Assembly: GCA_029747015.1 (NCBI GenBank)
Contig: JAKOGI010000365.1
Location: 557,001 to 621,000 of the forward strand
Direction: 5' to 3'
Source: Carnegiea gigantea
Taxonomy: Eukaryota; Streptophyta; Magnoliopsida; Caryophyllales; Cactaceae
DNA length: 64,000 nt
This document shows, one piece after another, positions 11,880-22,960 of the stretch. Positions within the stretch are counted from its first letter, which is position 1. Each line of letters opens with the position of its first letter. Below the pieces are notes generated by a model. It was not told the DNA's origin and did not search any database. It saw only the letters and a program-made list of their open reading frames with translations. The position numbers were made by a program, and so were the translations under genes.

Positions 11880-12370
11880 CCCAAGGTAAGATACTAATGG
11901 TAATTTAATTACTTTCCACCAAATTTCTCTCCTAAAGGCTCTTAGCCACTAAAGAAGAATTCTAATAGAGAGACTTTAATCACCACTCTTGATTCAAGAG
12001 GTGAAGATGTTGACATTTTAGTGAAAGAAAATGGCCATTTACCTTTTAATTCATAATTCAACTCAAGCTGAGTTTACATGGAGGTAATGAGGTCAATAAA
12101 TACCTAAATGAGGGGAGGGGTTAGTTGTTACAATAGCAGGGCAAGTGTACTAATGGGGGGATCATAAATTATCCCAAGAAAATTAATCAAATTACTAAGA
12201 TAACACAACTAAAGTAAGATGTATGTTTCAAGTTTCTTCGTCCTCCTTTTAGAAGGCTCTACACCTCCAATAAGGGCCCTGCACTTGGAAAAGCTTGCTT
12301 GATATGTGTAGAATCACCTCACGCTACGTAATCTCAAAGATAACAGCTATGTCCTCTTTAATTAAAGCCA
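11880..12370 (-). repeat. Minus-oriented fragment of a chromovirus B-like LTR
   Basis: 12060-12370 aligns in the same orientation with 38214-38510, which is part of a family-B LTR. Shared blocks include GGAGGTAAT, AGGAAGGCT or AGAAGGCT, CTCCAAT and TAATCTC. 11880-12060 aligns in opposite orientation with 2180-2440. It lies immediately upstream of the PMD remnant on the same strand. Termini were not found. The alignment is by eye and patchy. Confidence 0.5.
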
Positions 12371-13748
12371 AATTCTAGATTGCTGCAAAATTAAAATTTT
12401 ATGCACACTCCACACATTTAGGCTATTTCTCCCAATATTTGAAACCAATACCAAATGTTAGCTCATGGGCTAAAATAGATATATTAGGGAATCATAAAAA
12501 CTTGGGCTCACTTCATTTAGGCTTCATTAGGTAGGATTTTGAGTCAGGTTAAATACAGTAAATTTTCCAACAAAAACTAGCAGTGCATGAATTAGGGTTT
12601 TTATCACTTCAGGGAATCAAAATGCAATCTAACTAGAAATTTTATTGCATCATCCTAAAGTCAACTCCCTAAGCTTCCTAATGAAGCATGGATCACCTAA
12701 TTGGACATCGTTTGGATGGCGAAAAGCCAACTCGAAACTGAGTGAAGTGGTGGGGTAGGTGACCATCTTGACCAGGGAAGATTGGCTTGGACTTTAATGT
12801 GGATGGGAGTGGAGCCAAGAGTTGGGATGGACCTTAGTATGCAGCAATTTCATCACATCTGTCATGAATGTTAAGCTACCTCAAATTGGAGGGTTAGTCC
12901 CTAAATCCTTTTACTGATCAGAAGTCTATAAAGGATGGGTGAAATTCATCCCAAACAGGATACTTCTCTTCTCCTCGGTGTTCAGTGTTGACTTTATCAA
13001 GAACATTGACATTGAAATAGTTCTCATGGCCCTTGCTTACATCTGCACATTTTCCCCCAATTCATTGATAACAAAGCATTCACTGCATAAATCTCACCCT
13101 CCTACCCATGATAGATGCCTGGGTGAAGGAAGGGGCAACGTTATAACTTTCTAAGTCGCTGATAATATAACCTATTATCACACTGTCTGCCATTTGTAAG
13201 TGAAACCCTTTTGTTGCCAAAAGTCCTATCCATGATAGTTAATTATCCTCTAAGAAAGAGCAAGATGAGGGAAAAATAAATTAATGAATGGAAAATGAAA
13301 TCATAAGATATCTGTATTACTTGCATTATCAATATCCTAACACAAAAAATCCCCGGGGGATGACTATTGAATCTGAAATTTTATATATTTAAAATTTTGA
13401 AAGTTAACACCGATAAATTTGATGTGAGCTTTTTTCTAAAACAAATATTGGATACTTTGTGTTATATATAATTGAAGGAAATTATCTGTCATCTTAACCA
13501 AATACTTGTGTCTCAAGTGTCCAAAAAAATAGTGGGGTTGGATCTTTCTCACCCGACCCATTTGATTATTTGTTTTAGGCCTAAGAAGACTAAGTACATG
13601 GGGAAAAAACAGTATACAACTCTAAAATCCAATTTTATGCAAGCCAAGAAGAAAAAGAGAGATAATGAAAACAAAAAAGGACAAATAATAAACAGAAATA
13701 GCAAGTCATGTGGTCCCCTCTGATTTCATATAACAACAAAGTAGAAAG

Positions 13749-13751
<3 letters not shown>
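12371..13751. other. No gene recognised
   Basis: A/T-rich sequence with short open frames on both strands that show no family motif. A brief C/G patch (CCCCGGGGGA) lies near 13352. I see no terminal repeat or target duplication that would define an element here. Confidence 0.4.
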
Positions 13752-13837
<86 letters not shown>

Positions 13838-13867
13838 TGTGTGTATGTATATATACACACACACATA
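13752..13867. repeat. Compound microsatellite (AT)n-(GTAT)n-(AC)n
   Basis: About 59 bp of uninterrupted AT dinucleotides, then ten or so GTAT units, then a short ATATACACACAC tail. The open frames of alternating Tyr-Ile or Met-Tyr-Val-Cys that cross it are artefacts of the repeat. Confidence 0.97.
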
Positions 13868-13939
13868 ACATGATTAAAAGTGGTCAAATAATAATTGGGT
13901 TCTTGGGCAGTTTCTTAGTCAAAGAATGATGGTTAAAGC

Positions 13940-14340
13940 ATAAATTTCATCAAACAAAGCAAATATGTCGAGATAAATGTGGCATGGGGCATTGTGATCT
14001 GCATCTTTCTCCATTTAATCCAATGGAATTAGGCATTAAGTACTAAAAGACAAAACAAGATGGAATAGAAAAAGATTAAAGAAAAGGAAAGGAGTAATCA
14101 TCTAAGGCATCTAAAAAAAAAAAAAAACCTTAACTGATTGTATGATAAAATCTTAATGAATCAATTGCTAGCTATTAGACATAATGTTCCGGAAGAAACT
14201 AGGAAGTGATGATATAGAAGATTGGGTCTATGCTACGGCTCCCTTGAGGGTCCCTTGATGACTCTGGTGCTTCTTACATACACTTCTCCTGACTTACACA
14301 AAGGCGATACCCCTAGAGGTGGATCCTTAAGAATGTCCAT
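13940..14340 (-). repeat. Direct repeat, probable 3' LTR segment of the minus-strand Tat element
   Basis: This aligns in the same orientation with 27133-27515. Both copies start with ATAAATTTCATCAAA and share GGCATTAAGTACTAA or GACATTAAGTACTAA, GAAACTAGGAAGTGATGATAT or a one-base variant, and GATGGATCC or GTGGATCC. Minus-strand Tat pol lies between the copies, so an LTR pair is the simplest reading. Only about 400 bp align and termini were not resolved. Confidence 0.6.
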
Positions 14341-15895
14341 CCAATGAACAAGGCAGGGATCAGATGTCAATGACTGAAGATGGCAAAGAAGTGATCTTTG
14401 GTGGGTAAAGGTGTGGTCTTTGGTTAGAAATAGAAATGATTCCTTTGGAAGTGTGCATGATTGCAATGATTATAAGATGATATTTACATGACATAACATA
14501 AGAGCTTTCACCGCGGGGGACACGAGAGGCATGGGTAGGGCCCCTGGGGGGACACGCGTGTGAAAGCAAAGTTTCCAGCCAGTAAGGTTCGCGTGTGATA
14601 CGGGGGGAACACCCTGGCATTTCTACCCGTGGGACAAAAATTTTTGTCCTTTTGTATTTTTTTATTTGTTTTTCTTTTTTTAAATAAAAAATATTATTTA
14701 GGTAGTTAAAAAAATAGTTATGTGTTATAAGGTGGGTTCAAAATAAAATATTTCATTCATTTGTCCTGAAATGAGTTCCATTGGTAGGGAAAATAAACAA
14801 ATGCAAGTTCTAGAATTGTGGAACTCTAGCTGGGAATGCTCTAAGGGCTGATGCCCTAGTAGGTGGAGATATATAAGCATCGTAAATGAAGGTAGTATGG
14901 TAATTGTGCCATGATTTACCCTAATTGGGAAAAAAACCATTTTGCCCTTCGGGCTCTAAGGATTTGACCACATGTAAGTTATCTGGTTGACTTATGATGA
15001 TGAAGAGAATGACATGGCTCATGTAAATAATTTAACCATGTCATTTAGGCTTGCACATTTCATTTGCATGTAACTCGATAGGTGGGATGTGAAGTTAATT
15101 TGTGCTCGACATTTGTGCATATATAGGAATGAATGTTAGAGTCGAGAGCTTACTCATTGACTGTGTATTTTCTCTGTTTGGTGAATATAAGTTCAAATTC
15201 TTCACCAAGACCCCTTCCTAAGGTTTATTAGCATCTTTGCCCTTGCTTTGACAAGTTCAAGGTGACAAGTTTGCTCCTTTGATTGGATACTTGGAGATTG
15301 ACCAAGGACTCTTCCATCACTTAGTCCTAAAGGACACCGTGCATTTACATGCGATCTATATGATGGCGATCGACGAGTTATGCAAGTGATAGAGAAAAAT
15401 GATTAGGGCTTCTTCGAGTCCTGGTTAGATCGCTATCAAGTGTTGTTGATTCATTGTCAGGCATGGATATAAAGGCCCCAGCTCTGAGTGAGTACCTCGA
15501 TGATAACCTCTTTGTTAGATATGCTCATGGCTTAAGGCAATGCTGGCTCTAAGAAAAGGAGGAACATGGTAAGGCTAGCTTGAGCGGAAATTCATTGGTC
15601 CTCATTATTGGAGAGGTTTGCTAGTGGAGAAAAAGTGAGGTCGTCACTCAACTTGACTTCAAACTGCCTTAGCTCATTATAGGATTATTGTAATAGGGAG
15701 GATATATTAATGGGCCTCTTAGGTTGCAACAAACTATTTAAGTGAATGGAAGGAACTCCTTGTATGAGCTTTCTTTGTGGGTGCTAGATTTTCCATGTCT
15801 AACTTGATGTTGTTTTTACAAATGTCAAACTATTTTAGTCTGGTGAGGCCAAAGATGTGTAATCCTTGGTTTTGACGTCCTTAATGAAGGTAGAA
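14341..15895. other. Probable Tat LTR or 3' region, no gene recognised
   Basis: Mixed sequence beyond the direct repeat. A G/C-rich block at 14508-14635 contains GGGGGACACG twice. An A/T block follows at 14640-14720. Short readable stretches on the plus strand at 15470-15560 have no family match that I recognise. Confidence 0.35.
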
Positions 15896-16250
15896 AGCAT
15901 GATGCTTTAGCCTTATGAGGCTAAAGGTGCAAACTTATAGGTCACAATATTTTGTAGAGGAATAAAAAAGCGTTAAAAGAATAAAAAAAACATGACACTT
16001 TAGCCTTGTGGGGCTAAAGGTGCATATTCTGAAGTTTCAATACCTATACCGGCGCAAAAGAGCACAAAAGATTTAACCCGAGCTAAAGTTCATATCCGAA
16101 GGTACAATTCCCATTATGGAGCAAAAGAACCTAATGCTTTAGCCATATGGCGCTATAAGTACATGTTCCTAAGGTATAATGCCCATAGAACAGCAAGAGA
16201 CTATGACACCTTAGCCTTATGGGACAAAAGGTGCATATTTCAAGGTTTAA
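15896..16250 (+). repeat. Array of diverged units carrying a TTTAGCC...GGCTAAA dyad
   Basis: The motif CTTTAGCCTTATGAGGCTAA and variants recur at about 15906, 15999, 16072, 16138 and 16210. Each is followed by GGTGCATAT- or GTTCATAT-like sequence, and spacing is 66-93 bp. The dyad TTTAGCC/GGCTAAA could fold into a stem with a short loop in RNA or single-stranded DNA. The third and later units are more eroded. No coding capacity is apparent. Confidence 0.7.
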
Positions 16251-17713
16251 AGGAGTTTTATGTTTCTCTTTCATATTTTTCCGTAGAGTCTGTGCAAGTT
16301 TTGGCATTGCTTTCATGCAGATAGCGTAAATTTTGGACATGCGATGGATCTCTCGAATGACGTTATTCTGCGTGAGGAGTAGGAGGTTAGGAATCAGACC
16401 CTATGCTCTAAGAACTTTCCCTCAATATTTTGAAAAAAAATACTCGAAAGAACCGAAAAAATAACACCTAGCTCATATAAGCTCAAAATTTTCTCGCTCC
16501 TTTCTTTTTTCATGGCACCATAGCATCCCCACCCAAAAAACCTAATCCCCTAATTATCGAGCCCCCTTTCCCCCTTCCTCTCTCTCCCCTCCCCTAAATC
16601 CCGATCCCTGCCCCTTCCCCCTCTAACCCTTTTCCCTCTCACTATAAACCCTAACTTTCTCCCTTTCCCCCTTTTGCCTTCGATCCCTTCCCCTTTCCCC
16701 TTACAGCCCTCCTCCATCTCCCTATAAACCCTAACTTTCTCTCCTTTCCCCTTATGCCTTCACTAATGAAAAATCCCTTCCTGCGTTCCCCCTAAAAACT
16801 CCGACCCTTCTTCTCCTTCGCCCTTCCCCCTTTTACCCAACCCCCTCAATTAGTGTTGGTTCCCTTTTCTTCTTATCCTCTTTTTTATTTTTATCTTTAC
16901 TCTATTTTTAGAAATTTAGATTTTCAATTTTGAATTTTGAATTATGGGGATTTGAAATTTTTACTTTGAGGAAATTCTACCATTCGTCTTGTATATATAA
17001 ATCCTCCATAAGAGCTCATAGTTATCGATGCCAATTGTTACGCCGAAGTTCTAGAGAGAGAAATGGAGTGAGAGAGGCTCCTAAAGTAGATTTTCAAGTT
17101 TGGGATTTAACTGACCACTTCAATCTTCTTGAATCGATTTTGAGGTTTACCTGGCATTATACTTAAGTTCTTTATATTTGGGCTTCAATCTTCAAATTAT
17201 GCAATTCCTCATAGTTATAGTGTAATGGGCGGTTTTCAACCTTTGTTGTAATTTCTTTAGCTGATCCTTAGAGTGAGGCGCCTTACAATGCTTCAAATTC
17301 TTGCTTATTAGATATAAAGAATGCCGGCGAAATAGCTAGTGAAGGTGAAATCGCAACGATCTGACTTGCCAGGGGTTGAGAAGTAACTAACCCCCAGTTT
17401 GACTGTACGAAGCACCAGTTTGGTAGTCGCCGAGTCCCCCTATTTGTAGTGGTCTATATATCATTCTTCTAATATTCATTGCAAATGGGTCGTGCTAGTT
17501 GAATAATTCCTTAGTACACCATTTGGGCTCCAAATAAAATTATTTCGTGTGGCGTTTAGTAATTCATCTAGAAAGTTTTTGATGGTTTTAAGAGATCAGT
17601 GATTCTTAGTTTTGTTAGGTACAACTGTGAGCTACAGTATCCATAAGATGTTACATCCCTTCATATTACACCACCCTTTGTCTATTGTGATTTGTCTCAG
17701 GAAGTTACAATAG
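16251..17713 (+). promoter_or_regulatory. Pyrimidine-rich tract and possible leader upstream of the antisense ORF
   Basis: 16500-16880 is strongly C/T-rich on the plus strand, with repeated CCCTTCCCC, CTCTCC and AACCCTAACTTTCTCC blocks. This is the composition of many plant 5' untranslated regions. It lies about 1 kb upstream of the plus-strand ORF that starts at 17792. At 17200-17460 a more G/C-balanced segment contains GTAGTCGCCGAGTCCCCC. A promoter role is inference from composition and position; no TATA box at a fixed spacing was identified. Confidence 0.35.
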
Positions 17714-17798
17714 TTTTCCAAGTGTGTAGGATTGCCAACTTGCAATATTGCTATGTGGTTGTCCAAGTGTGTAGGATCATCAACTTGCAATATGGCTA
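17714..17798 (+). repeat. Tandem duplication, two 40-bp copies with 45-bp period
   Basis: 17714-17753 and 17759-17798 are near-identical. Both contain CCAAGTGTGTAGGAT and CAACTTGCAATAT. The second copy supplies the ATG of the ORF that follows. Confidence 0.9.
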
Positions 17799-18404
17799 CG
17801 ACTAAGACCATTAAGATGCCAAAGACGTTCGAAGAGTTATAAGCAAATGGATATTCAACATGTGCTTTTTAGGCCATGACTCTTGTCATTTCATTTCTAA
17901 GGAATTGGCTAGTAAAGCAGGCATGCTTGATTCTTTGCCTGGGAGGTCAATAGAGGAAGATGTTAAGTCTTATGGCATTAAAGTCAAATACGACTCCGTG
18001 AATGGTCCTAAGTCTTATTATATTGATCCTATGTTTGCTAATAGGCGAAAGGGTTTGGTGGTGTTGAAACCACTATTCCATTCCTTCCGAGTATGCACTC
18101 ATCTTTCCGTCAGGGACTGATGAGGTGATGTCACCTCCACCAGTGCGACATATATTTTATACGACCTACTTGGACTTGGTAGTTAGGTTCCCCCTTGATG
18201 ACTTAATTGTAACCATACTTAAAGGGTTCAACTTAGCACCAGCTCAGACTGTCCCTAACTCATGCCAATTCGATATTTTCATTCATTAACATGTGAGAGT
18301 TAAAGGGGCCTCCCTTTCAACTTAGACATATATGTTTTTGATCTAGGGCTTCAAAGGAGGCTCAACAAGGATGGTAAGCGGGAGTGGTATAACTTTCCTA
18401 ATAA
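17792..18404 (+). pseudogene. Antisense ORF of the Tat element, first part (Transposase_28-like)
   Basis: Plus-strand coding remnant opposite in direction to the Tat pol in which it lies. It starts MATTKTIKMPKTFEEL at 17792. After frame changes it reads VRFPLDDLIVTILKGFNLAP near 18183-18245, then a segment ending KREWYNFPN at about 18403. The pattern (YPL..F...LL....L.P.QL.PN.W) is that of the putative gypsy-type transposon domain (Transposase_28, PF04195) found in plant elements. Several stops are present. The frame is interrupted at 18405 by an AT-rich insertion and continues in the same frame at 21120. Antisense ORFs are known in Tat lineages; function is unknown. Confidence 0.65.
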
Positions 18405-21116
18405 GGCCTTGTTCTTTTCGTGGGTAATATTACAGGTATAGAATTGAAAGAAGTTGGAAGAAGTGGTGAGAGTGGCTATGAATGGTTTATCGTATGTGGG
18501 AGTAGGAAAGAGTGGGAAGGAGTGCAAGGGAGTAGGAGCATTAATATTAGTTATATCAACAGGTTGTGTAACATAATAATAACTATTAATAATTATTATA
18601 ATATAATTAATTAAAAATAAAAATAATAATTAATCATAATAATAACAACTATTAATATGAATAATAATAATTAATAATAATAATTACAATAATAATTCTT
18701 ATTACTATTAGTAAAATAATAACTAATATTAATATTGATATTAATATTAATACTAACATTAATATATATTATTAATTATTAATATTTATGGTAATAATAA
18801 TTATTGTTGTAATTATAGGAATTATCATTATTAATTAATATTAGTAATAAATAGAGCCGGGCAAAGCTTACCCGACAGGATTACTGACTTGAAGCTGGCA
18901 CGAAGTTAAGTGAGTTTGCGTATAAATTTTTAACCCGTTTAATTAAATAGGTTAAACAAGTCAAATCATTGTTTCATTTGTCATTTATCCGTTTATCTTT
19001 TTATTAAATAATTAAGAATACAAAAATTTTAAAAAATGTGAATTTTCTAGAGTGTAATTATTTAATGTGATATGTAAACTTAAGTATATTGATGAATCGA
19101 GGGATTTTTAGAAATTAATTGTTTAATGTAATATGTAAACTTAATTTTTAACGCTATATAATTACATATTGGTTAAAAATGGTACATGCGTAAATGGATA
19201 ATTAGGTGACTGAACTTGACTTATTTATCTTAAACGGGTTAAGCGGGTCAATCCATTTAAAAAACTAAATGGGTACGGTCATGACTTTTCAACCCATTCA
19301 ATAAAATGGTTAGATTCAGGTTGCGGAGTTCTTAACCTGTTTAAGTTCGACACGAATACGAACTCGACTCGACCTGATCTATTACTCAGCTCTAGTAATA
19401 AATGCAATAATACTTAGTATTAATATTAATAAGAAATACTATCATTACTTTTAATAACAATAACAATACTTAGTATTAATATTAATAATAATAAAAATTA
19501 CTAATTACTAATATTAATAATAACTAACAATAATAAAAATAATAAATAATAATATTAAGAGGAATAATGATAATTCTTATTAATATTATTAATAAGCATA
19601 ATTAATATTAATAATTGCTCATATTAATAATTTTATTTCATAATTAATTAATTAATAATAATAGTTAATATTAATAATTATTGTTAATTTGAAAAATAAT
19701 TACTATTAACCTTATTAGTAATTAACAATTATTATCATAATGATTAATGATTAATAATAAAAATAATAACCGATCATGAATAATAAATAATAACATTAAT
19801 AATAATTAAAAATAATAATTACAATAATAATGTTTATCATAATAATTGTCAATGCCAAAAAATCTAGTAATATTAAAATTAATATTAATAGTAATAATAA
19901 TTAATATTAATAATAATAATAAATGTTATTACTATTAATAATATTATTAATTATTATTGTTAATGTTTTTAATAATAACAATTACTAACTGCAAATATTA
20001 ATAATAATTAATAATTATAAAAATAATGATTAATAATATTGAGAACAATAATAATAATAATAATTAATAATGATAATAATAATAGTATACAATAATTATT
20101 AATGGTAATAATAATTATTGAATAATTAATTAATTATTATTAATAATTGTTATTAATAATAAAAATAATTACTATCAATATTATTATTAATTAATCATTA
20201 TTAATGATAATAAATAATAATTGGAAATAATTTTTATACTAATAGTAATTATTAATTAATAAAAAAATAATAAAAAATCATAAAAAATTATTATTGTTAA
20301 TAATAATTAACAATAATAATTACAACAATAGTTCCTGTGAATTTGAACAATAATCATAATACTTACTAAAATAAATAAATATTATTAATATAATATTTAT
20401 ATTCATATTAATTATTAATTTTAATAATTGATCATAAATGACATTTAATAATAATTATAATTTTAATTATTGTAAATAATTATTATTATTAATGGAAATT
20501 TGTAACTATGACAATAATGGTTGCTATTTAAATTAATAATAATTATTGTTATTGTAGAAAATAACAATAATGGTGGTTAATATTAATATTAATAATAACA
20601 AAAGTTACTATTAATAACATTAATAATAACAAATATTAATTAAAATATTAATCAATGAGATCAATAATGACAGCTATTGTGAATTGTGTACATAAAAATA
20701 ATTAATGAAAATAATAATTAATAATAATAACTGTAATTTAATTATTAAATAATTTACTAATTAGTAATGACTAATAATAATTATTATCATTTGTACTAAG
20801 AATAATTACTTTTAATATTATTATTAATTAATAATTATTGATAACAAAACTAATAATTAAAAATAGTAGTTAATTAATATGAAAATAATAATTAATCATA
20901 ATAATATTTATTATTGATGTTAATGATAATAATTGATAATAACAATTACAATGATAATGCTTATTAATATTAATATTAAAAATCATGATAAAAATGTAAA
21001 TGTGTGGGAGTGGGTAGGAGTGGGAAGGAGTGAGATTTATTTCAAGGAGTGAAATGAAGTGGGAATGGGTAGAAATAAATGGAGTGAGAATATTTATCCA
21101 CGAAAAGAACATGGCC
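18405..21116. mobile_element. PIF/Harbinger-like TIR element with AT-rich trinucleotide interior
   Basis: The ends are inverted: GGCCTTGTTCTTTTCGTGG on the left and, on the other strand, GGCCATGTTCTTTTCGTGG on the right. The 3-bp flanks are TAA (18402-18404) and TAG (21117-21119), fitting a TAA target duplication with one mutation. Removing the element and one flank copy rejoins the surrounding antisense ORF in frame. Just inside both ends lie G-rich tracts (GGAGT, GGGAAGGAGTG) in direct, not inverted, orientation. The remaining 2.4 kb is degenerate TAA/AAT/TTA sequence apart from a nested hAT MITE. No transposase is encoded. Superfamily is inferred from TIR and TSD only. Confidence 0.8.
18852..19394. 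mobile_element. hAT-like MITE, 543 bp, nested in AT-rich element
   Basis: The ends are TAGAGCCGGGCAA and, on the other strand, TAGAGCTGAGTAA. An exact 8-bp duplication, GTAATAAA, flanks it at 18844-18851 and 19395-19402. The interior includes AACCCGTTT- and AACGGGTTAAGCGGGTCA-like segments common in plant hAT MITEs. No ORF of note. A caveat is that the target is itself made of TAA repeats, so part of the duplication could match by chance. Confidence 0.87.
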
Positions 21117-21119
21117 TAG

Positions 21120-22130
21120 GGAGGGATATGTGACCACTTTTAATAAGAATTCTTCCATGCATCAGTAGAATTATAAGTTCTTTTATGGGGAGAAGTTAGA
21201 TAGGGATTGGAACACCCCTTAATAGAGTGACGAAGTTGTATTTGAGCCGGTGAGCCAAGGCATGGTCTGTAATCCATGTGATTGTTCCATACTAGAGTGA
21301 TTTGGGTCCATGATCGTGCAAAATACTAGTAAAGCAGAGAAGGTCCCATTGGATTAGCTTCTGGGTAGGCGATACTTGAAGAAGAATTTATTCCTTTATC
21401 TGACGGGCTTAGGTGGCCCTCATGGCTTTCTATGGGAATACCTTTCCCTATGTTCTCTTTGTTTATTTTTTTAAACTGACCTAGCTTTGGTTTATTCTTT
21501 ATAAAAGAGGCACAATCGTTGCTTTTTGAGGGCATGGCTTGTAACTTGTTCAAGGAGAAGAGCGAGTAAGAGAAGGCTATCTCATAAGATCAACCACTCT
21601 GGGAGTGAGCACTTTGGGAGGTTTCTATAAAGCATGTGTATGTTTCCTTCTTATTGTGCTTCCATGTTATAATTTTTGGTTGGACTAACTTTCCTTTATT
21701 ATTATAGGTTTATCTGCTCCCTCCTAGCAGTAGGTGCTCTAGTGGGATTCATCCCACTTTTCCTTCAATCCTGCATCCTCTATGTTTACTATCATACTTC
21801 CCATTGGGACTACTCAGAGTTCTTCTGGGCTTCCAAGAGGTTGAGGAGTCAAGAGCTAAGTCCCTCTAAGGTTACAAAGAAGGCTTCCTATCTCTTTCTT
21901 ACTTAGGGTGCCTAAAGTTCAGAGCCAAGTTGACAAGTTGTGTTACTAGGCTACTAGGGCTTGGCTCGTCTGAGGGTCAATCGACTCTCCCAGTGATGCA
22001 CTACGAGGTTGCATTCATGGAGGTGATATGCTTCTCTTTTACTTCCATTTTCCTTTTAATGTCTTTGGTGTGACCTTATCTTTTCCTTATAGGCTTGTTC
22101 TAGGGCCACGAAGCCTGTGAGGAATGGCTT
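21120..22130 (+). pseudogene. Antisense ORF of the Tat element, continuation
   Basis: Continuation of the Transposase_28-like plus-strand frame after the AT-rich insertion. It opens EGYVTTFNKN at 21120 and later reads NYKFFYGEKLDRDW. Further on, 21700-21900 has an open stretch (SLLAVGALVGFIPLFLQS, then SEFFWASKRLRSQELSPSK). Two pyrimidine-rich segments ending TTATTATTATAG (about 21707) and TTTTCCTTATAG (about 22093) look like 3' splice sites, so the ancestral ORF may have had introns. The 3' end overlaps the minus-strand integrase tail. Stops show it is no longer functional. Confidence 0.5.
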
Positions 22131-22960
22131 TGGTCATTACTAGGCCAAGGTTTTCTTATGGCTTTGGTTTTTCTGAGGACTAAGTCCCCAATCTTAAGTG
22201 GTCACTTCTTCATTCTTTCATTGTATGCTTTTTCCATTTTGATTTTGGCTATGACCTTGTGGACATAGATGTCTTGCAGACCATATAAAGTTGGTCGAAA
22301 GCCTCTCTGAGCTCCAAGTTGTTGAGTTATCTTGAATAGTAGTGAGTCAGTGAGTATAGACAGCAACTTCAATCGGGGTAACAACTTGTGAGCCATTAAC
22401 CATCATGAATGCTGTTTCTCTTATGGAACATTTTTCATTAGTGCAATTGACCAAAGAATAGTTAGGAACTCATTCATCCATTCGCCTTTGGCATTATCAA
22501 GCCTCTTATTCAACGGATTGAGTATGATCTTATTTGCAGGCTCTACTTGTCTATTTGTTTGTGGACAAGCCATAGCGATGAGGTTGGCTTAACAATTATA
22601 CTATGTGAGGTAATTGCACAACTTATCAAATTCGAAATGTTAGCCATTGTTAAAAATCACTGGCCTTCGAATCCCAAACCTTGTGATGATATTTTTCAAA
22701 ATAAACACTTACTTCCTTTTCGGTGATGGAGGCCACTTCTTTGGCTTCGACCCAATTAGTGAAGTAGTCAATGGTGACAAAGAGATATTTATGTTATCCT
22801 ACCTAGATGAGAGGTGTAAGCTCAGTTGACTGCCTTCTTTGGATGGGGCCGAATTTTCAGCTCTTTTCGCATTTCAAACTAGATCCATGGTGTGCTCTTG
22901 TATGGATGGCCAATAATAGGCAATCTGTAGTGCTTTGACGATGAGAGTCCTACCACTAAT
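21930..22960 (-). pseudogene. Tat integrase region, degenerate
   Basis: Minus-strand integrase of the Tat element bounded by the repeats at 13940 and 27133. From about 22960 downward the strand gives HISGRTLIVKALQIAYYWPS and later AITSH- and LANKQ-like fragments. The tail near 22150 reads LGLVMTKAIPHRLRGPRTSL, which fits the Tat integrase C-terminus before the GPY-like segment. Stops and frameshifts are frequent and the DDE residues cannot be read intact. Confidence 0.65.

Noticed and set aside
12939..13154. Possible host exon in a gap between elements
   Set aside because: The frame is short, shows no family motif, and lacks matching splice signals or neighbouring exons.
13635..13929. Open frames with alternating Tyr-Ile or Thr-His-Ile residues
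   Set aside because: They translate the (AT)n-(GTAT)n microsatellite on both strands and have no coding signal.
15896..16250. Regularly spaced dyads considered as a CRISPR array
   Set aside because: Spacing is irregular, spacers are similar to each other, and the context is a plant retrotransposon.
21676..21906. Hydrophobic open frame that could suggest a small membrane protein
   Set aside because: It lies within the antisense ORF of the Tat element, behind a splice-site-like sequence, and has no independent start context or family match.
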